Shown one piece after another: positions 6,894-15,003 of a DNA stretch of 20,695 nucleotides (positions are counted from its first letter, which is position 1; every line of letters begins with the position of its first letter). The notes under the pieces were generated by a model. That model was not told the origin of the DNA. It saw only the letters and a program-made list of their open reading frames with translations, and searched no databases. The stretch comes from an uncultured Sutterella sp. (GTDB taxonomy: Bacteria > Pseudomonadota > Gammaproteobacteria > Burkholderiales > Burkholderiaceae_F): NCBI GenBank assembly GCA_900544255.1, contig UQUM01000035.1, forward strand, positions 1-20,695. The letters are read 5' to 3'. Both the position numbers and the translations under genes were made by a program.

Positions 6894-7808
6894 CTACTGT
6901 AGATACTTCCTGATGTCCGCGTTGAAGGTCGGCTCGATCGTGCCGTCAAGCTCGGAGGAAAAGCATTTCAAAAATTCCTTGGCGGCCAGCGGCAGAAAGC
7001 TGCCTTCACGTACAACCAGCAGAATCTCGCGCCGGGCCACGGGATCCAAATGCTTGTACAAGACTTGTTCAACAGGCCTCTGCAGCATCAGACGCGGAAG
7101 GATCCCGCAGCCGAGCCCCATGCGCACCATGTTGACGATGGTGTAGTCCTCGAAGGTCGTGAGCTCAACGGCCGGGGTAATGTTTTCTTCGCGAAGATAA
7201 AGCGAAACCGGCCCAAGACGACCCTTTTCGAGCAGGAAGAAAGGCTCCTGGTTGAGCAGCTGCACCGGCACCCGCTCCATCCTAGCAAACGGATGGGACT
7301 CATGCACGGCAAGCACCATTTCATCGGCCTTCACCAGAAACGATTCCAGTCCCTCTTCGATTTCCGGCGAGGTGAAGCCGAAATCGACGCGCCCGCTCTT
7401 GACCCAATGATCGATCTCACCGTAGTCGCCCATCAGGATTTCGTAGTTGACGTCGGGGTACTTTGTCTTGAAGGCCTTGATGACGGCCGGAAGCCAGACA
7501 GTGGCGACGCTTGCGAACGTTGCGATGCGCACCATGCCCCGGGTCAGGCGGGCAAAGGCCGTCGCAGCCGCCTGCACGTCGTTTTCGGCAAGCACCAGAC
7601 GCTCAATAAGCGGATGAAGCGCTTCTCCTTCAGGGGTCAGTACCGCCCCGCCCTTCATGCGTGAAAACAGCTTGAATCCCCAGTAGTTCTCAAGGTCAAG
7701 GATCATGCGGCTTGCCGCCGACTGCGTGCAATGCAGCTGGTCGGCGGCCTGGCTGAAGCTTCTGGTGGCCACGACCTTGAGGAAGGCGCGGTATTTGGAA
7801 ATGTTCAT
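6894..7808 (-). CDS. LysR-family transcriptional regulator
   Basis: This 304-residue protein has a standard LysR winged helix-turn-helix at the N-terminus (about residues 3-62; SFSQAADQLHCTQSAASRMI is the recognition region). A linker helix and a substrate-binding-like effector domain (about 90-295) follow. The length is normal for the family. ATG 7808 is preferred to the TTG one codon upstream. The gene diverges from rarD across a 335-bp region, the usual arrangement for a LysR regulator and its target, so control of rarD is a reasonable but unproven inference. The inducer cannot be read from the sequence. It ends 26 bp from the decayed transposase-like fragment. Confidence 0.93.
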   Translation of the reverse strand: MNISKYRAFLKVVATRSFSQAADQLHCTQSAASRMILDLENYWGFKLFSRMKGGAVLTPEGEALHPLIERLVLAENDVQAAATAFARLTRGMVRIATFASVATVWLPAVIKAFKTKYPDVNYEILMGDYGEIDHWVKSGRVDFGFTSPEIEEGLESFLVKADEMVLAVHESHPFARMERVPVQLLNQEPFFLLEKGRLGPVSLYLREENITPAVELTTFEDYTIVNMVRMGLGCGILPRLMLQRPVEQVLYKHLDPVARREILLVVREGSFLPLAAKEFLKCFSSELDGTIEPTFNADIRKYLQ

Positions 7809-8032
7809 CAACGACCCCGCAATGCCGCCAAACGCGGCTGATGTTCACCCGGGACCGCAGGCGTCCACAGGCTCTTTTCGTCCCGAGTATAGAGGGCCGC
7901 CCGCAGTTTCGGCTCACCGCTGCGGATGTTTTTCCCTGTCCGAGCCCGTGTTGCCGTGCCTTCCCGCCTATCTATCAATCCCCTTCATTTTTCAATGTAT
8001 TCCAACTTTGTATGGTAGATAGAAAATAAATT

Positions 8033-8102
8033 CGTTTTATTTTCACGTTGGCTGACTTTATTATCTCGAAAACTTCCGTTGAATGTCAGGTTGAATAAAA
8101 CG
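8033..8102. promoter_or_regulatory. LysR-rarD divergent control region with a 9-bp inverted repeat
   Basis: The 335-bp interval between the divergent genes (7809-8143) is AT-rich in its right half. It contains CGTTTTATT at 8033-8041 and its exact inverted copy AATAAAACG at 8094-8102. The arms are 52 bp apart, too far for one LysR dimer site but compatible with looping between two half-operators. TTGAAT also occurs twice (8079-8084 and 8091-8096). I cannot assign clear -35 and -10 elements. Confidence 0.25.
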
Positions 8103-8143
8103 GATTAGTTTTGAAAAGCCGTTCGAAGTGATTTCTAGTTTCC

Positions 8144-9073
8144 ATGTCAGCCATGAGTTTGAATCGAAGAATTGCGGACCACCAGGCGGCTGGACTGCTC
8201 GGAGCCTTCAGTGCATATCTTGTCTGGGGCCTTCAGCCGATGTACTGGAAATATTTTGCCGGCCTGGATTCATGGATTGTCATTGCTCATAGATATTGTT
8301 GGTCGTGTGTCTTTTTGATTCTTGTTTTGTTCTTTTCCGGAAAGCTTGAGCTTGTTCGAAATACCTGCGTGTGCCTTTTGAAAAAGAAACTGGATTTTCT
8401 TTTTCTTTGTCTCATTTCGATTCTTGCCGTTCTCAACTGGGGAATCAACATCTATGCACCGATGGCGGGACACGTGGTTGAACTCGGCATGGGGCTTTTT
8501 CTCACACCGCTGATGAGCGTCGTGCTCGGCGTGATCTTCTACCGCGAGCGCCTGAACCTGCTGCAGAGCCTGGCGGTGCTTTCCGCAACGGTGGGTGTGG
8601 CGATCATGCTCATTCATTTCGGGCACTTCCCGTGGATCGCCCTGGGCGTGTCCTCAACGTGGGCGGTGTACGGAGCGTTGAAGAAAAAGATCAACCTTGA
8701 GCCGACGGTCGCCATCTTCCTTGAGTCGATTCTGGTGCTTCCCTTTGCGCTCGCTTATCTCTGGTGCGCAGGCGGCGGCACGTTCTTTGCAAAGCTTTCC
8801 CACGCGGATATGACGGCGCTCGCCTTGATCGGCACGGGCTTCCTCACCTCTGCTCCGCTCGTTGCCTATACCTACGCCACCAACTACCTCGCGCTCAATC
8901 TGCTCGGCTTCTGCCAGTACATCAGTCCGATCCTGACTCTCGTGCTCGGCATCTTCGTCTATCAGGAGAGCTTCGGTTGGGAAAAGATCTCTCCGATGCT
9001 GTTCGTTTGGCTCGGGATCGTTCTCTTCATCTTCGGTCAACGAAAGATTCGAAGATTCTGGCTCAGTCGCTGA
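8144..9073 (+). CDS. rarD: RarD-type EamA-family transporter
   Basis: This 309-residue membrane protein with about ten hydrophobic segments matches the RarD branch of the EamA/DMT superfamily. Diagnostic patterns include the opening AYLVWGLQPMYWKYF, AHRYCWS, LNWGINIYAPMAGHVVE, LGVIFYRERLNLLQSLAV and LGFCQYISPILTLVLGIF. RarD proteins are annotated from chloramphenicol sensitivity; the physiological substrate is uncertain. ATG 8144 gives the longest form, ATG 8153 is an alternative, and no good Shine-Dalgarno marks either. Base composition changes sharply within the gene: one 60-base row at 8281 is about 37% G+C, while the row at 8521 is about 67%. The 5' part therefore looks compositionally foreign to the 3' part. 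Confidence 0.93.
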   Translation: MSAMSLNRRIADHQAAGLLGAFSAYLVWGLQPMYWKYFAGLDSWIVIAHRYCWSCVFLILVLFFSGKLELVRNTCVCLLKKKLDFLFLCLISILAVLNWGINIYAPMAGHVVELGMGLFLTPLMSVVLGVIFYRERLNLLQSLAVLSATVGVAIMLIHFGHFPWIALGVSSTWAVYGALKKKINLEPTVAIFLESILVLPFALAYLWCAGGGTFFAKLSHADMTALALIGTGFLTSAPLVAYTYATNYLALNLLGFCQYISPILTLVLGIFVYQESFGWEKISPMLFVWLGIVLFIFGQRKIRRFWLSR

Positions 9074-9164
9074 AAGGAAACGCCGTGCAGTCCCCCGCCA
9101 ACCGGCCGGTTAGGGAAATGAATTTGCGATTGTTCTGCAGTCAACCGTCATAAAGGAGATGAAA

Positions 9165-10967
9165 ATGGATACGAAGGAAAAACTGACCGCCTTGCGCAGC
9201 CGCATGAAGGAAGTCGGCGTTGCAGCGCTCTATGTCGGCACCACCGACCCGCACCAGACCGAATCGGTCGCCGCGCACTGGAAATCCGTTCAGTGGTTGA
9301 CGGGCTTTACCGGCAGCATGGGCTACGCGGTCGTCACCGCCGACGATGCTGAGTTCTGGACCGACGGACGCTACAAGACGCAGGCTGAGCGTGAAATCGC
9401 CGAGGGTACCTTCCACGTCAACTCGATTTCCGATGCCGGTACTCCCGACTGGAATGCCTGGCTCATGAAGAAACTCCGGGAAAACGATACGCTCGCGCTC
9501 GACGGCGAAGTCCTTAGCGAAGCAATGCTTCGGATCTTCCGCACGAAGCTCCCCGTCAAGGGGCTCAAGATCTACTACGAGCGCAATTTCGTCGCCGAAG
9601 TCTGGACGGACCGCCCCTCGATCCCGACCGACCCCGTCTGGGAAATGGCTCCCGAGTATGCTGTTGAAACCCGCCCGCAGAAGCTCGCGCACCTGCGCGA
9701 AAAGCTTCTCAAGTACGGTTCCGGGGCCTCGACTCTCTTGAGCGGCTTGGACGATATCGCCTGGCTCACGAACCTACGCGGCAACGACAATCCGCTCTAT
9801 CCGTTCTTCCACGCCTATGCCTGGGTAAGCCCGAGCGAGGCTCACCTGTGCACCGATCTCTTCAAGCTTTCGCCGGAAATCCAGATCAGGCTCGCCGCTG
9901 ACGGCTGGACCCTGCACGAGTACAAGGCCATCCACGACGTGGTGACTTCGATTGCGTCGGGCATCCTCTACGTCGATCCCTTCAAGACGCCCTTCAAGCT
10001 CTACGAGTCGGTTCCCGCAGGCGTGACCGTCAAGGACGGCCCGGATCTGGTGACGGCGCTCAAGGCCTGCAAAAGCGCGGGCGAGCGCGAAAACATCCGC
10101 CGCGCGAACATCCTCGAAGACGTGGCCGTCGTGCGGCTCATGCGCTGGATCGAGGCTAATATCGGCTCGGGCAGCCTTGACGAATACGGCGTAGGACAGA
10201 AGCTCAACGAATTCCGCCGCATGTCGCCCATCTACCTGCAGCCCGCCAACCTTCCGATCGTGGGCTACGGGGAAAACGCCGCATTGCCGCACTATCGCCC
10301 ATCCAGGACGATGACCGCCAGAATCGAGCCCAAGGGATTCCTTCTCTTTGACGTGTGCGCCCACTATCTTTGCGGCACGACCGACCTCACCCGTACGGTC
10401 GCGGTGGGCGAGCTGACCGACGAAATGAAGCTCGACTACACGATCACCCTGAAGGCCCACATCGCGCTTGCGCGCCAGAAGTTCCCTGCGGGAACGACCG
10501 GCAACCTGCTCGACGCCATCGTCAAGTCGGGGCACTGGAACCGCTGCATGAACTTTGGCCACGGTACCGGACACGGCATCGGCTACGTGCTCAACGTTCA
10601 CGAAGGCCCGGGCAAGATCATCATTGAGTACGCCGCCCTATTCCCGTATGCACGCCAGACGGCGCTTCTCCCCGGAATGCTCTTCTCCGACGAGCCCGGC
10701 GTCTACAAGCCCGGCCGTCACGGCATCCGCATTGAGAACTCCGTCTTTGTCCAGGAAGAAGAAAAGAACGAGTTCGGGCAGTTCCTGTCCTTTGAGACGG
10801 TGACGTTCCTGCCTTACGAAAAGAAGGCGATTGTGATCTCCGAACTCACTGCCGACGAGATCAACTGGATCAACGCCTACCACCAGGCGGTCTACGAGAA
10901 GCTCTCGCCGATGCTCAACGACGGGGAGCGTGCCTGGTTGAAGGACAAGACCGAGCCTATTGCTTAA
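9165..10967 (+). CDS. Long-form aminopeptidase P (M24 family Xaa-Pro aminopeptidase)
   Basis: This cytoplasmic metallopeptidase of about 600 residues removes an N-terminal residue preceding proline. Two creatinase-like N-terminal domains (about 5-135 and 150-300) precede the M24 'pita-bread' domain and a C-terminal extension ending in WLKDKTEPIA. All five metal ligands are recognisable: D396 and D407 (FDVCAHYLCGTTDLTRT), H470 (GHGTGHGIGY), E510 (FSDEPGVY) and E524 (GIRIENSVF). The three-domain length resembles human XPNPEP1 rather than the roughly 440-residue E. coli PepP. ATG 9165 is preferred: AGGAG at 9154-9158 abuts the upstream ATG 9159 but sits six bases ahead of 9165. It follows rarD by 91 bp and may be co-transcribed with it. 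No strong terminator follows the gene. Confidence 0.95.
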   Translation: MDTKEKLTALRSRMKEVGVAALYVGTTDPHQTESVAAHWKSVQWLTGFTGSMGYAVVTADDAEFWTDGRYKTQAEREIAEGTFHVNSISDAGTPDWNAWLMKKLRENDTLALDGEVLSEAMLRIFRTKLPVKGLKIYYERNFVAEVWTDRPSIPTDPVWEMAPEYAVETRPQKLAHLREKLLKYGSGASTLLSGLDDIAWLTNLRGNDNPLYPFFHAYAWVSPSEAHLCTDLFKLSPEIQIRLAADGWTLHEYKAIHDVVTSIASGILYVDPFKTPFKLYESVPAGVTVKDGPDLVTALKACKSAGERENIRRANILEDVAVVRLMRWIEANIGSGSLDEYGVGQKLNEFRRMSPIYLQPANLPIVGYGENAALPHYRPSRTMTARIEPKGFLLFDVCAHYLCGTTDLTRTVAVGELTDEMKLDYTITLKAHIALARQKFPAGTTGNLLDAIVKSGHWNRCMNFGHGTGHGIGYVLNVHEGPGKIIIEYAALFPYARQTALLPGMLFSDEPGVYKPGRHGIRIENSVFVQEEEKNEFGQFLSFETVTFLPYEKKAIVISELTADEINWINAYHQAVYEKLSPMLNDGERAWLKDKTEPIA

Positions 10968-11097
10968 CTCCGGGTTCCCTCGCGATGCGGTGTTTCGTCC
11001 GTCCTGCGGGCGACCGGACGCCGCGCCCGCGTAGGAGCCGATCCCTCTCTGTCAAAATACTTCCTAATCGCTAATCAGGAGGGCACGGAGAAAATAA

Positions 11098-11226
11098 ATG
11101 GGCACCCCATATCCGCTCGAAAAGAAAAATCAAATCCTCGGGAGAATCCTTTCCAAGGAGATTACGGTTGAACAGGCGCACCGCAAATCGAAATGGGGTA
11201 AGCACCCTATGACCGTAGGCCCCTAA
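11098..11226 (+). CDS. Truncated transposase-like HTH protein (42 residues)
   Basis: A short ORF reads MGTPYPLEKKNQILGRILSK and continues to ITVEQAHRKSKW. The pattern of basic start, ILxxILSxEITVEQA and helix-turn-helix spacing resembles the N-terminus of IS3/IS630-type transposase OrfA proteins. The frame then ends at TAA 11224 soon after the first helices, so it would be a remnant or a very small DNA-binding protein. AGGAGG (11077-11082) and GGAG (11087-11090, 7-base spacer) precede the ATG, so translation is plausible. Confidence 0.4.
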   Translation: MGTPYPLEKKNQILGRILSKEITVEQAHRKSKWGKHPMTVGP

Positions 11227-11272
11227 AAATTGCCATGCAGAATTCGTAAATTCTCACCTACGGAGATGATCC

Positions 11273-11470
11273 ATGAAACTCTGCATTGACTGAGAGGCCG
11301 TCCATCATGATTGGCTGGCTTCCGGCCTTTCTAAGAACCGAATGCAGGAGGGCCTTAAGGCGGGGCTGGATAAGAATGAATTGCTCGACACGGTGATTAC
11401 GGCCTTTGCGGTCGATGCCGGCGATGGTTTCGATTGGACGCCTTACCTGCCCTGGAACTTTAGGCAGTAG
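11273..11470 (+). pseudogene. Small ORF with in-frame TGA, family unknown
   Basis: From ATG 11273 (GGAG seven bases upstream) the frame reads MKLCID, meets TGA at 11291-11293, then continues for 58 codons (LKAGLDKNELLDTVITAFAV and DWTPYLPWNF) to TAG 11468. The part after the stop has a regular amphipathic, protein-like look. An internal ATG at codon 24 (MQEGLKAG) could give a 42-residue product. It is most simply a decayed small gene. An imperfect 9-bp hairpin follows the TGA, but it does not resemble a selenocysteine insertion element. Confidence 0.35.
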
Positions 11471-11496
11471 CCCACTGGCTTTCCCTTGACGAAAAC

Positions 11497-11518
11497 GCCC
11501 GCCGCGGCGGGCATTTTT
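11497..11518 (+). terminator. Intrinsic terminator
   Basis: A 16-bp perfect GC palindrome (GCCCGCC-GC-GGCGGGC, 11497-11512) is followed by ATTTTTT. It terminates plus-strand transcription coming from the small ORFs and possibly from the peptidase gene, insulating the nap region downstream. Confidence 0.85.
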
Positions 11519-11588
11519 TATTGGAGGTTTTCCGAGGAAAGCAGGTACATAGGACTGACACAGGAACGGTTTTCCACTGGGTGATTTC

Positions 11589-11599
11589 TTGGACAGCAG
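11589..11599 (+). repeat. Partial copy (11 bp) of the dispersed repeat
   Basis: TTGGACAGCAG matches the right part of the 20-bp repeat found at 11807-11826 and 20053-20072, in the same orientation. At 11 bp the match could be chance, but its position only 218 bp from a full copy makes a shared origin plausible. Confidence 0.3.
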
Positions 11600-11766
11600 A
11601 GCTTATATTCGGGCGCCATTCCCCTCCGAGCCACTGTTCTCACTCCCCAACCGCCGAACTTACCAGTCACGGGGGAAAGGGGGGCGTTGTGCCCTTTTCA
11701 GACACTGGCCGGAACCCTGGAAGTACTACGAAAAGCAAAACTCCTCCAAAATGGATCTGAAGTTTT

Positions 11767-11781
11767 TTGATTAAAAATCAA
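11767..11781. promoter_or_regulatory. FNR-like palindrome upstream of nap
   Basis: TTGAT-TAAAA-ATCAA carries both perfect FNR/ANR half-sites, but with a 5-base instead of the canonical 4-base spacer. The sequence TATACT follows at 11784-11789 as a possible -10 element. It lies about 177 bp upstream of napD. The anaerobic role of nap makes an FNR-type input attractive, but the wrong spacing makes this only a candidate. A single NarL-type heptamer, TACCTAT, is at 11855-11861, without an opposing partner. Confidence 0.3.
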
Positions 11782-11806
11782 TGTATACTCGAAACTCTAT
11801 AGCTGA

Positions 11807-11826
11807 GTCTATTTTGGACAGCAGTG
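11807..11826 (+). repeat. 20-bp dispersed direct repeat, copy 1
   Basis: GTCTATTTTGGACAGCAGTG occurs here and again identically at 20053-20072 in the same orientation; the flanks are unrelated. The first copy is 131 bp upstream of napD and the second is 201 bp upstream of the hydrogenase gene. It could be the end of an insertion sequence left after decay, or a shared regulatory site. Confidence 0.6.
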
Positions 11827-11957
11827 CCTCAAGGCATTTCTTTTTAAGGGTCAATACCTATCTCCAAAGAGTCATCCATCTCTCTCTTCATGCATCTAGG
11901 CGCTCCCTCAACGCACCCCTACAATCAGCCCATCGGAACGTGAAAAAGGCTCCCCAC

Positions 11958-12200
11958 ATGAACTATTCCTCCGTTGTCATCACGCTTGCCGCCGGCGCCG
12001 AAGCCGGCGTGCTCGAGACACTCTCCTGCCTTGGAGGCCTCGAAATCCACCACGTCGACTCCTCCTCCCGCCGGGCCGTCGGCGTCATCGAGGCCGCGAC
12101 CACGGACCGCGAAGCCGACATTTTTGAGCGCATCCGCCGCACGCCGGGCGTCATCGACGTAAGCCTCGTCGCCCACTACTTCGAGGACGAGGCGAAATAG
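11958..12200 (+). CDS. napD: NapD, chaperone for the NapA signal peptide
   Basis: This 80-residue cytoplasmic protein has the ferredoxin-like NapD pattern: a first strand YSSVVITLAAG, a loop with GLEIHHVD, then RTPGVIDVSLVAHYFED at the end. NapD binds the twin-arginine leader of NapA and holds back export until the Mo cofactor is inserted. The frame is open further upstream to 11781, but the family begins at MNYSSVV, so ATG 11958 is taken as start; AAGG lies about eight bases before it. It is the first gene of the operon, 49 bp ahead of napA. Confidence 0.88.
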   Translation: MNYSSVVITLAAGAEAGVLETLSCLGGLEIHHVDSSSRRAVGVIEAATTDREADIFERIRRTPGVIDVSLVAHYFEDEAK

Positions 12201-12249
12201 CCGCATCTTCACGACCGAACACCCCAGGCCAATCAAAAAGGAGATTCCA

Positions 12250-14991
12250 ATGACAGTCCAGCAAGTCAACGAGCAGCGTCGTGCGCTTATCAAGTCCGGC
12301 CTTGCCGCCGGCGCGGCCATGTCGATCGGCATTCCCGTCACGTTCGTGCAGGCCGCCGATGCCAAGAAAACTGAAGAAGGTATTGCCTGGCACAAGGGCG
12401 TATGCCGATTCTGCGGCACGGGCTGCGGCCTTCAAGTCGGCGTGCGCGACGGTCGCATCGTCGCCACGAAGGGCGACCCGGACGCGCCCGTCAACCGCGG
12501 CCTCAACTGCGTCAAAGGCTACTTCAACGCCAAGATCATGTACGGCCGCGACCGCCTCACGCAACCGCTGATGCGCCGTACGAACGGCAAGTTCGACAAG
12601 AACGGCAAGTTCGAGCCCGTCACCTGGGATGAGGCGTTCGACGAAATGGCCCGCCAGTTCAAGCGCGTCTACGCGGAAAAGGGACCGTCGGGCGTTGCGC
12701 TCGTGGGCTCCGGCCAGTACACGATTCCCGAGGCATACACGGCGTCCAAGCTCTGGAAGGGCGGGTTCCGCTCCAACAACATCGACCCGAACGCCCGCCT
12801 CTGCATGGCGTCCGCCGTCGTGGGCTTCTATCAGACGTTCGGCGTTGATGAACCCGCCAACAACTACAGCGACATCGAGCTTGCCGACACGATGATCCTC
12901 TGGGGCAACAACATGGCCGAGGCCCATCCGGTTCTCTGGTCCCGCGTCGCCAACCGCAAGCTCACGGCTCCGAAGACGAAGATCATCAATCTCACGACAT
13001 ATCGCAACATGTCGTCAGACCTGGCCGACGAAACGATCCTCTTCAAGCCCAACGGCGACCTTGCGATCGCGAACTACCTGATCCGCGAAATCATCAGCCG
13101 CGGCCTCGTCGACAAGGCCTTCGTCGAAAAGCACTGCATCTTCACGGCCGGCGTCACCGACATCGGCTACGGCCTTCGCAACACCGACAAGTACGCCTAC
13201 CCGGCCGAACGCGACATTCTCGAAAAGCAGAAGCGCATCCGCCTGAGCCCGGCCGAAGCAACCGCCATGGGTCTTAAGGCCGGCACCGAAGTTGAGCAGA
13301 AGAATTCCGGCGGCTCCGCAGGCGCGCACTGGCAGATCGAATTTGAAGAATTCCAAAAGGCCGTCGAGCCGTACACGCTCGACTTCGTTGCCAAGCTCGT
13401 CAAGGGCAATGATGACGAAACGCTCGAAAGCTTCAAGAATCGCCTCGTGCGCCTTGCCGACCTCGTCTGCGACTCGAAACGCAACCTCATGAGCTTCTGG
13501 TGCATGGGCTTTAACCAGCATCAGCGCGGCGTCTGGGTGAACGAGCTCGTCTACTCGATCCATCTCCTCATGGGCAAGCATGCCAAGCCGGGCAACGCCG
13601 CCTTCTCCCTCACGGGCCAGCCGTCCGCCTGCGGCTCCGCACGCGAAGTAGGTACGTTCTCCCACCGACTCCCGTCCGACATGCTCGTCGCCAACGGCGA
13701 ACACCGCAAGAAGACCGAAGGCATCTGGCAGCTCCCTGCCGGAACGCTCAACCCGAAGGTCGGCTTCTCCGTCATGGAAATCCTGCGCGGTCTTGAGGAC
13801 GGCTCCGTCAACTTCGTCTGGACTCAGGTCGTCAACATTCTTCAGTCGACGCCCAACAACACCCACTGGGTTCGCGCCGCACGCGATCCGAAGAACTTCG
13901 TGGTCGTCTCCGACGTCTATCCCACCTATTCCGCCCGCGCGGCCGACCTGATTCTTCCGGCCGCCATGCACTTTGAGAAGTGGGGCCTCTACGGCAACGC
14001 GGAACGCCGCACGCAAGGCTGGCACCAGCTCGTCAAAGCGCCTGGCGAAGCGAAGACCGACGTCTGGATGATGATGGAATTCGCCCGCCGCTTCACGGTC
14101 GACGAAACCTATCGCGTACAGCCCCTTAAGGGCGTGCCGGGCGATCAGCTTCCCGACGTTCGCGAAGCGGCCGTCGCCATGGGCTACAAGGGCGACGCCA
14201 CGCTCTACGACGTGCTCTTTGCACCCAGCGAGCAACGCAACGCCGCCTGGCCCGACCCGCTCTACAAGTCCGAGCTCAATGCCACGGGCGAGGCGCTCGG
14301 CCTCGGCTACTTCCCGGAAAAAGCGCTCTTTAACGAATACCGCAAGTTCACTCTCGGCAACGGCCACGACCTTGCCGACTTCGACACCTACATGCGCAGC
14401 GACGTCCGCGGCCTGCTCTGGCCGGTCGTCAACGGCAAGGAAACGCCCTACCGCTTCAACGTCGACTACGACCCGTATGCCAAGGAGGACAACCTCTTTT
14501 ACGGCAAGCTCATGAAGGCCATCGGCAAGGGCAACCGCTACGGCGTCACCGACAAAACGCCTGTCGCACACCCGGGCACCGCGAAGATCTTTTTCCGTCC
14601 GTACATGGATCCGGTGGAAATGCCCGACGCCGAATACAACATGTGGCTCTGCACGGGTCGCATCCTCGAGCATTGGCACACGGGTTCCATGACCCGCCGC
14701 GTGCCGGAACTCGATCGCGCTGCTCCGCGCGCCGTGCTCTACATGAACCCGGCCGACGCCGAACGCCGCGGGATGCGCCGCGGCGACACCGCCACCGTCA
14801 CGAGCCGCCACGGCGAATGCAAGGTGGTTGTCGAAACCAAGGTCCGCAACATCATGCCGCGCGGCATGACCTGGCTCGCCTTTTTCGACGACAAGGTGCT
14901 CTGCAACGCCGTTGTAATCGACGCCATGGACCCGATCTCTCTTGAACCCGACTTCAAGAAGACCGCCGTCAAGGTTGTCAAGAGCGCATAA
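12250..14991 (+). CDS. napA: NapA, catalytic subunit of periplasmic nitrate reductase
   Basis: This 913-residue Mo-bis-MGD enzyme reduces nitrate to nitrite in the periplasm. A Tat-type leader with RRALIKSG (R10-R11) precedes a hydrophobic stretch and probable cleavage after residues VQAA. The N-terminal [4Fe-4S] cluster ligands are C52, C55, C59 and C87, followed by K89, the conserved lysine between cluster and cofactor. The Mo-ligating cysteine is C185 in NARLCMASAVVGF, which distinguishes NapA from NarG (Asp). At 913 residues it is longer than the 828 of E. coli NapA and nearer the size of epsilonproteobacterial forms. AAGGAG lies six bases before the ATG. The gene sits between napD and napG (12-bp gap), and codon use is strongly GC-biased, which creates long antisense open frames. 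Confidence 0.98.
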   Translation: MTVQQVNEQRRALIKSGLAAGAAMSIGIPVTFVQAADAKKTEEGIAWHKGVCRFCGTGCGLQVGVRDGRIVATKGDPDAPVNRGLNCVKGYFNAKIMYGRDRLTQPLMRRTNGKFDKNGKFEPVTWDEAFDEMARQFKRVYAEKGPSGVALVGSGQYTIPEAYTASKLWKGGFRSNNIDPNARLCMASAVVGFYQTFGVDEPANNYSDIELADTMILWGNNMAEAHPVLWSRVANRKLTAPKTKIINLTTYRNMSSDLADETILFKPNGDLAIANYLIREIISRGLVDKAFVEKHCIFTAGVTDIGYGLRNTDKYAYPAERDILEKQKRIRLSPAEATAMGLKAGTEVEQKNSGGSAGAHWQIEFEEFQKAVEPYTLDFVAKLVKGNDDETLESFKNRLVRLADLVCDSKRNLMSFWCMGFNQHQRGVWVNELVYSIHLLMGKHAKPGNAAFSLTGQPSACGSAREVGTFSHRLPSDMLVANGEHRKKTEGIWQLPAGTLNPKVGFSVMEILRGLEDGSVNFVWTQVVNILQSTPNNTHWVRAARDPKNFVVVSDVYPTYSARAADLILPAAMHFEKWGLYGNAERRTQGWHQLVKAPGEAKTDVWMMMEFARRFTVDETYRVQPLKGVPGDQLPDVREAAVAMGYKGDATLYDVLFAPSEQRNAAWPDPLYKSELNATGEALGLGYFPEKALFNEYRKFTLGNGHDLADFDTYMRSDVRGLLWPVVNGKETPYRFNVDYDPYAKEDNLFYGKLMKAIGKGNRYGVTDKTPVAHPGTAKIFFRPYMDPVEMPDAEYNMWLCTGRILEHWHTGSMTRRVPELDRAAPRAVLYMNPADAERRGMRRGDTATVTSRHGECKVVVETKVRNIMPRGMTWLAFFDDKVLCNAVVIDAMDPISLEPDFKKTAVKVVKSA

Positions 14992-15003
14992 GCGGAGAAC
15001 TCG

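Larger units (their letters stand above)
10968..11957. other. Accessory region between pepP-like gene and nap operon
   Basis: Nearly 1 kb separates the peptidase stop from napD. It holds a truncated helix-turn-helix ORF (11098), a small ORF with an in-frame stop (11273), a strong terminator (11497), a partial and a full copy of a dispersed repeat (11589, 11807), and a palindrome that may be part of the nap control region (11767). The mixture of short, broken ORFs and repeat ends reads as insertion-sequence debris. I see no tRNA or complete mobile element. Confidence 0.5.

Noticed and set aside
9100..9111. 12-bp palindrome AACCGGCCGGTT after rarD
   Set aside because: It is a perfect palindrome, but it has no T run and no loop, so it is not a terminator, and nothing links it to a regulator.
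11291..11331. Selenocysteine codon with SECIS-like hairpin after TGA 11291
   Set aside because: An imperfect 9-bp stem does follow the TGA, but its loop is about 22 bases, without the compact apical GGUC-type loop at the right distance. The residues around the TGA match no selenoprotein I know.
11855..11861. NarL heptamer TACCTAT upstream of napD
   Set aside because: It fits the TACYYMT consensus, but such a degenerate 7-mer is expected about once per kilobase on two strands, and no opposing heptamer with a 2-base gap is present.
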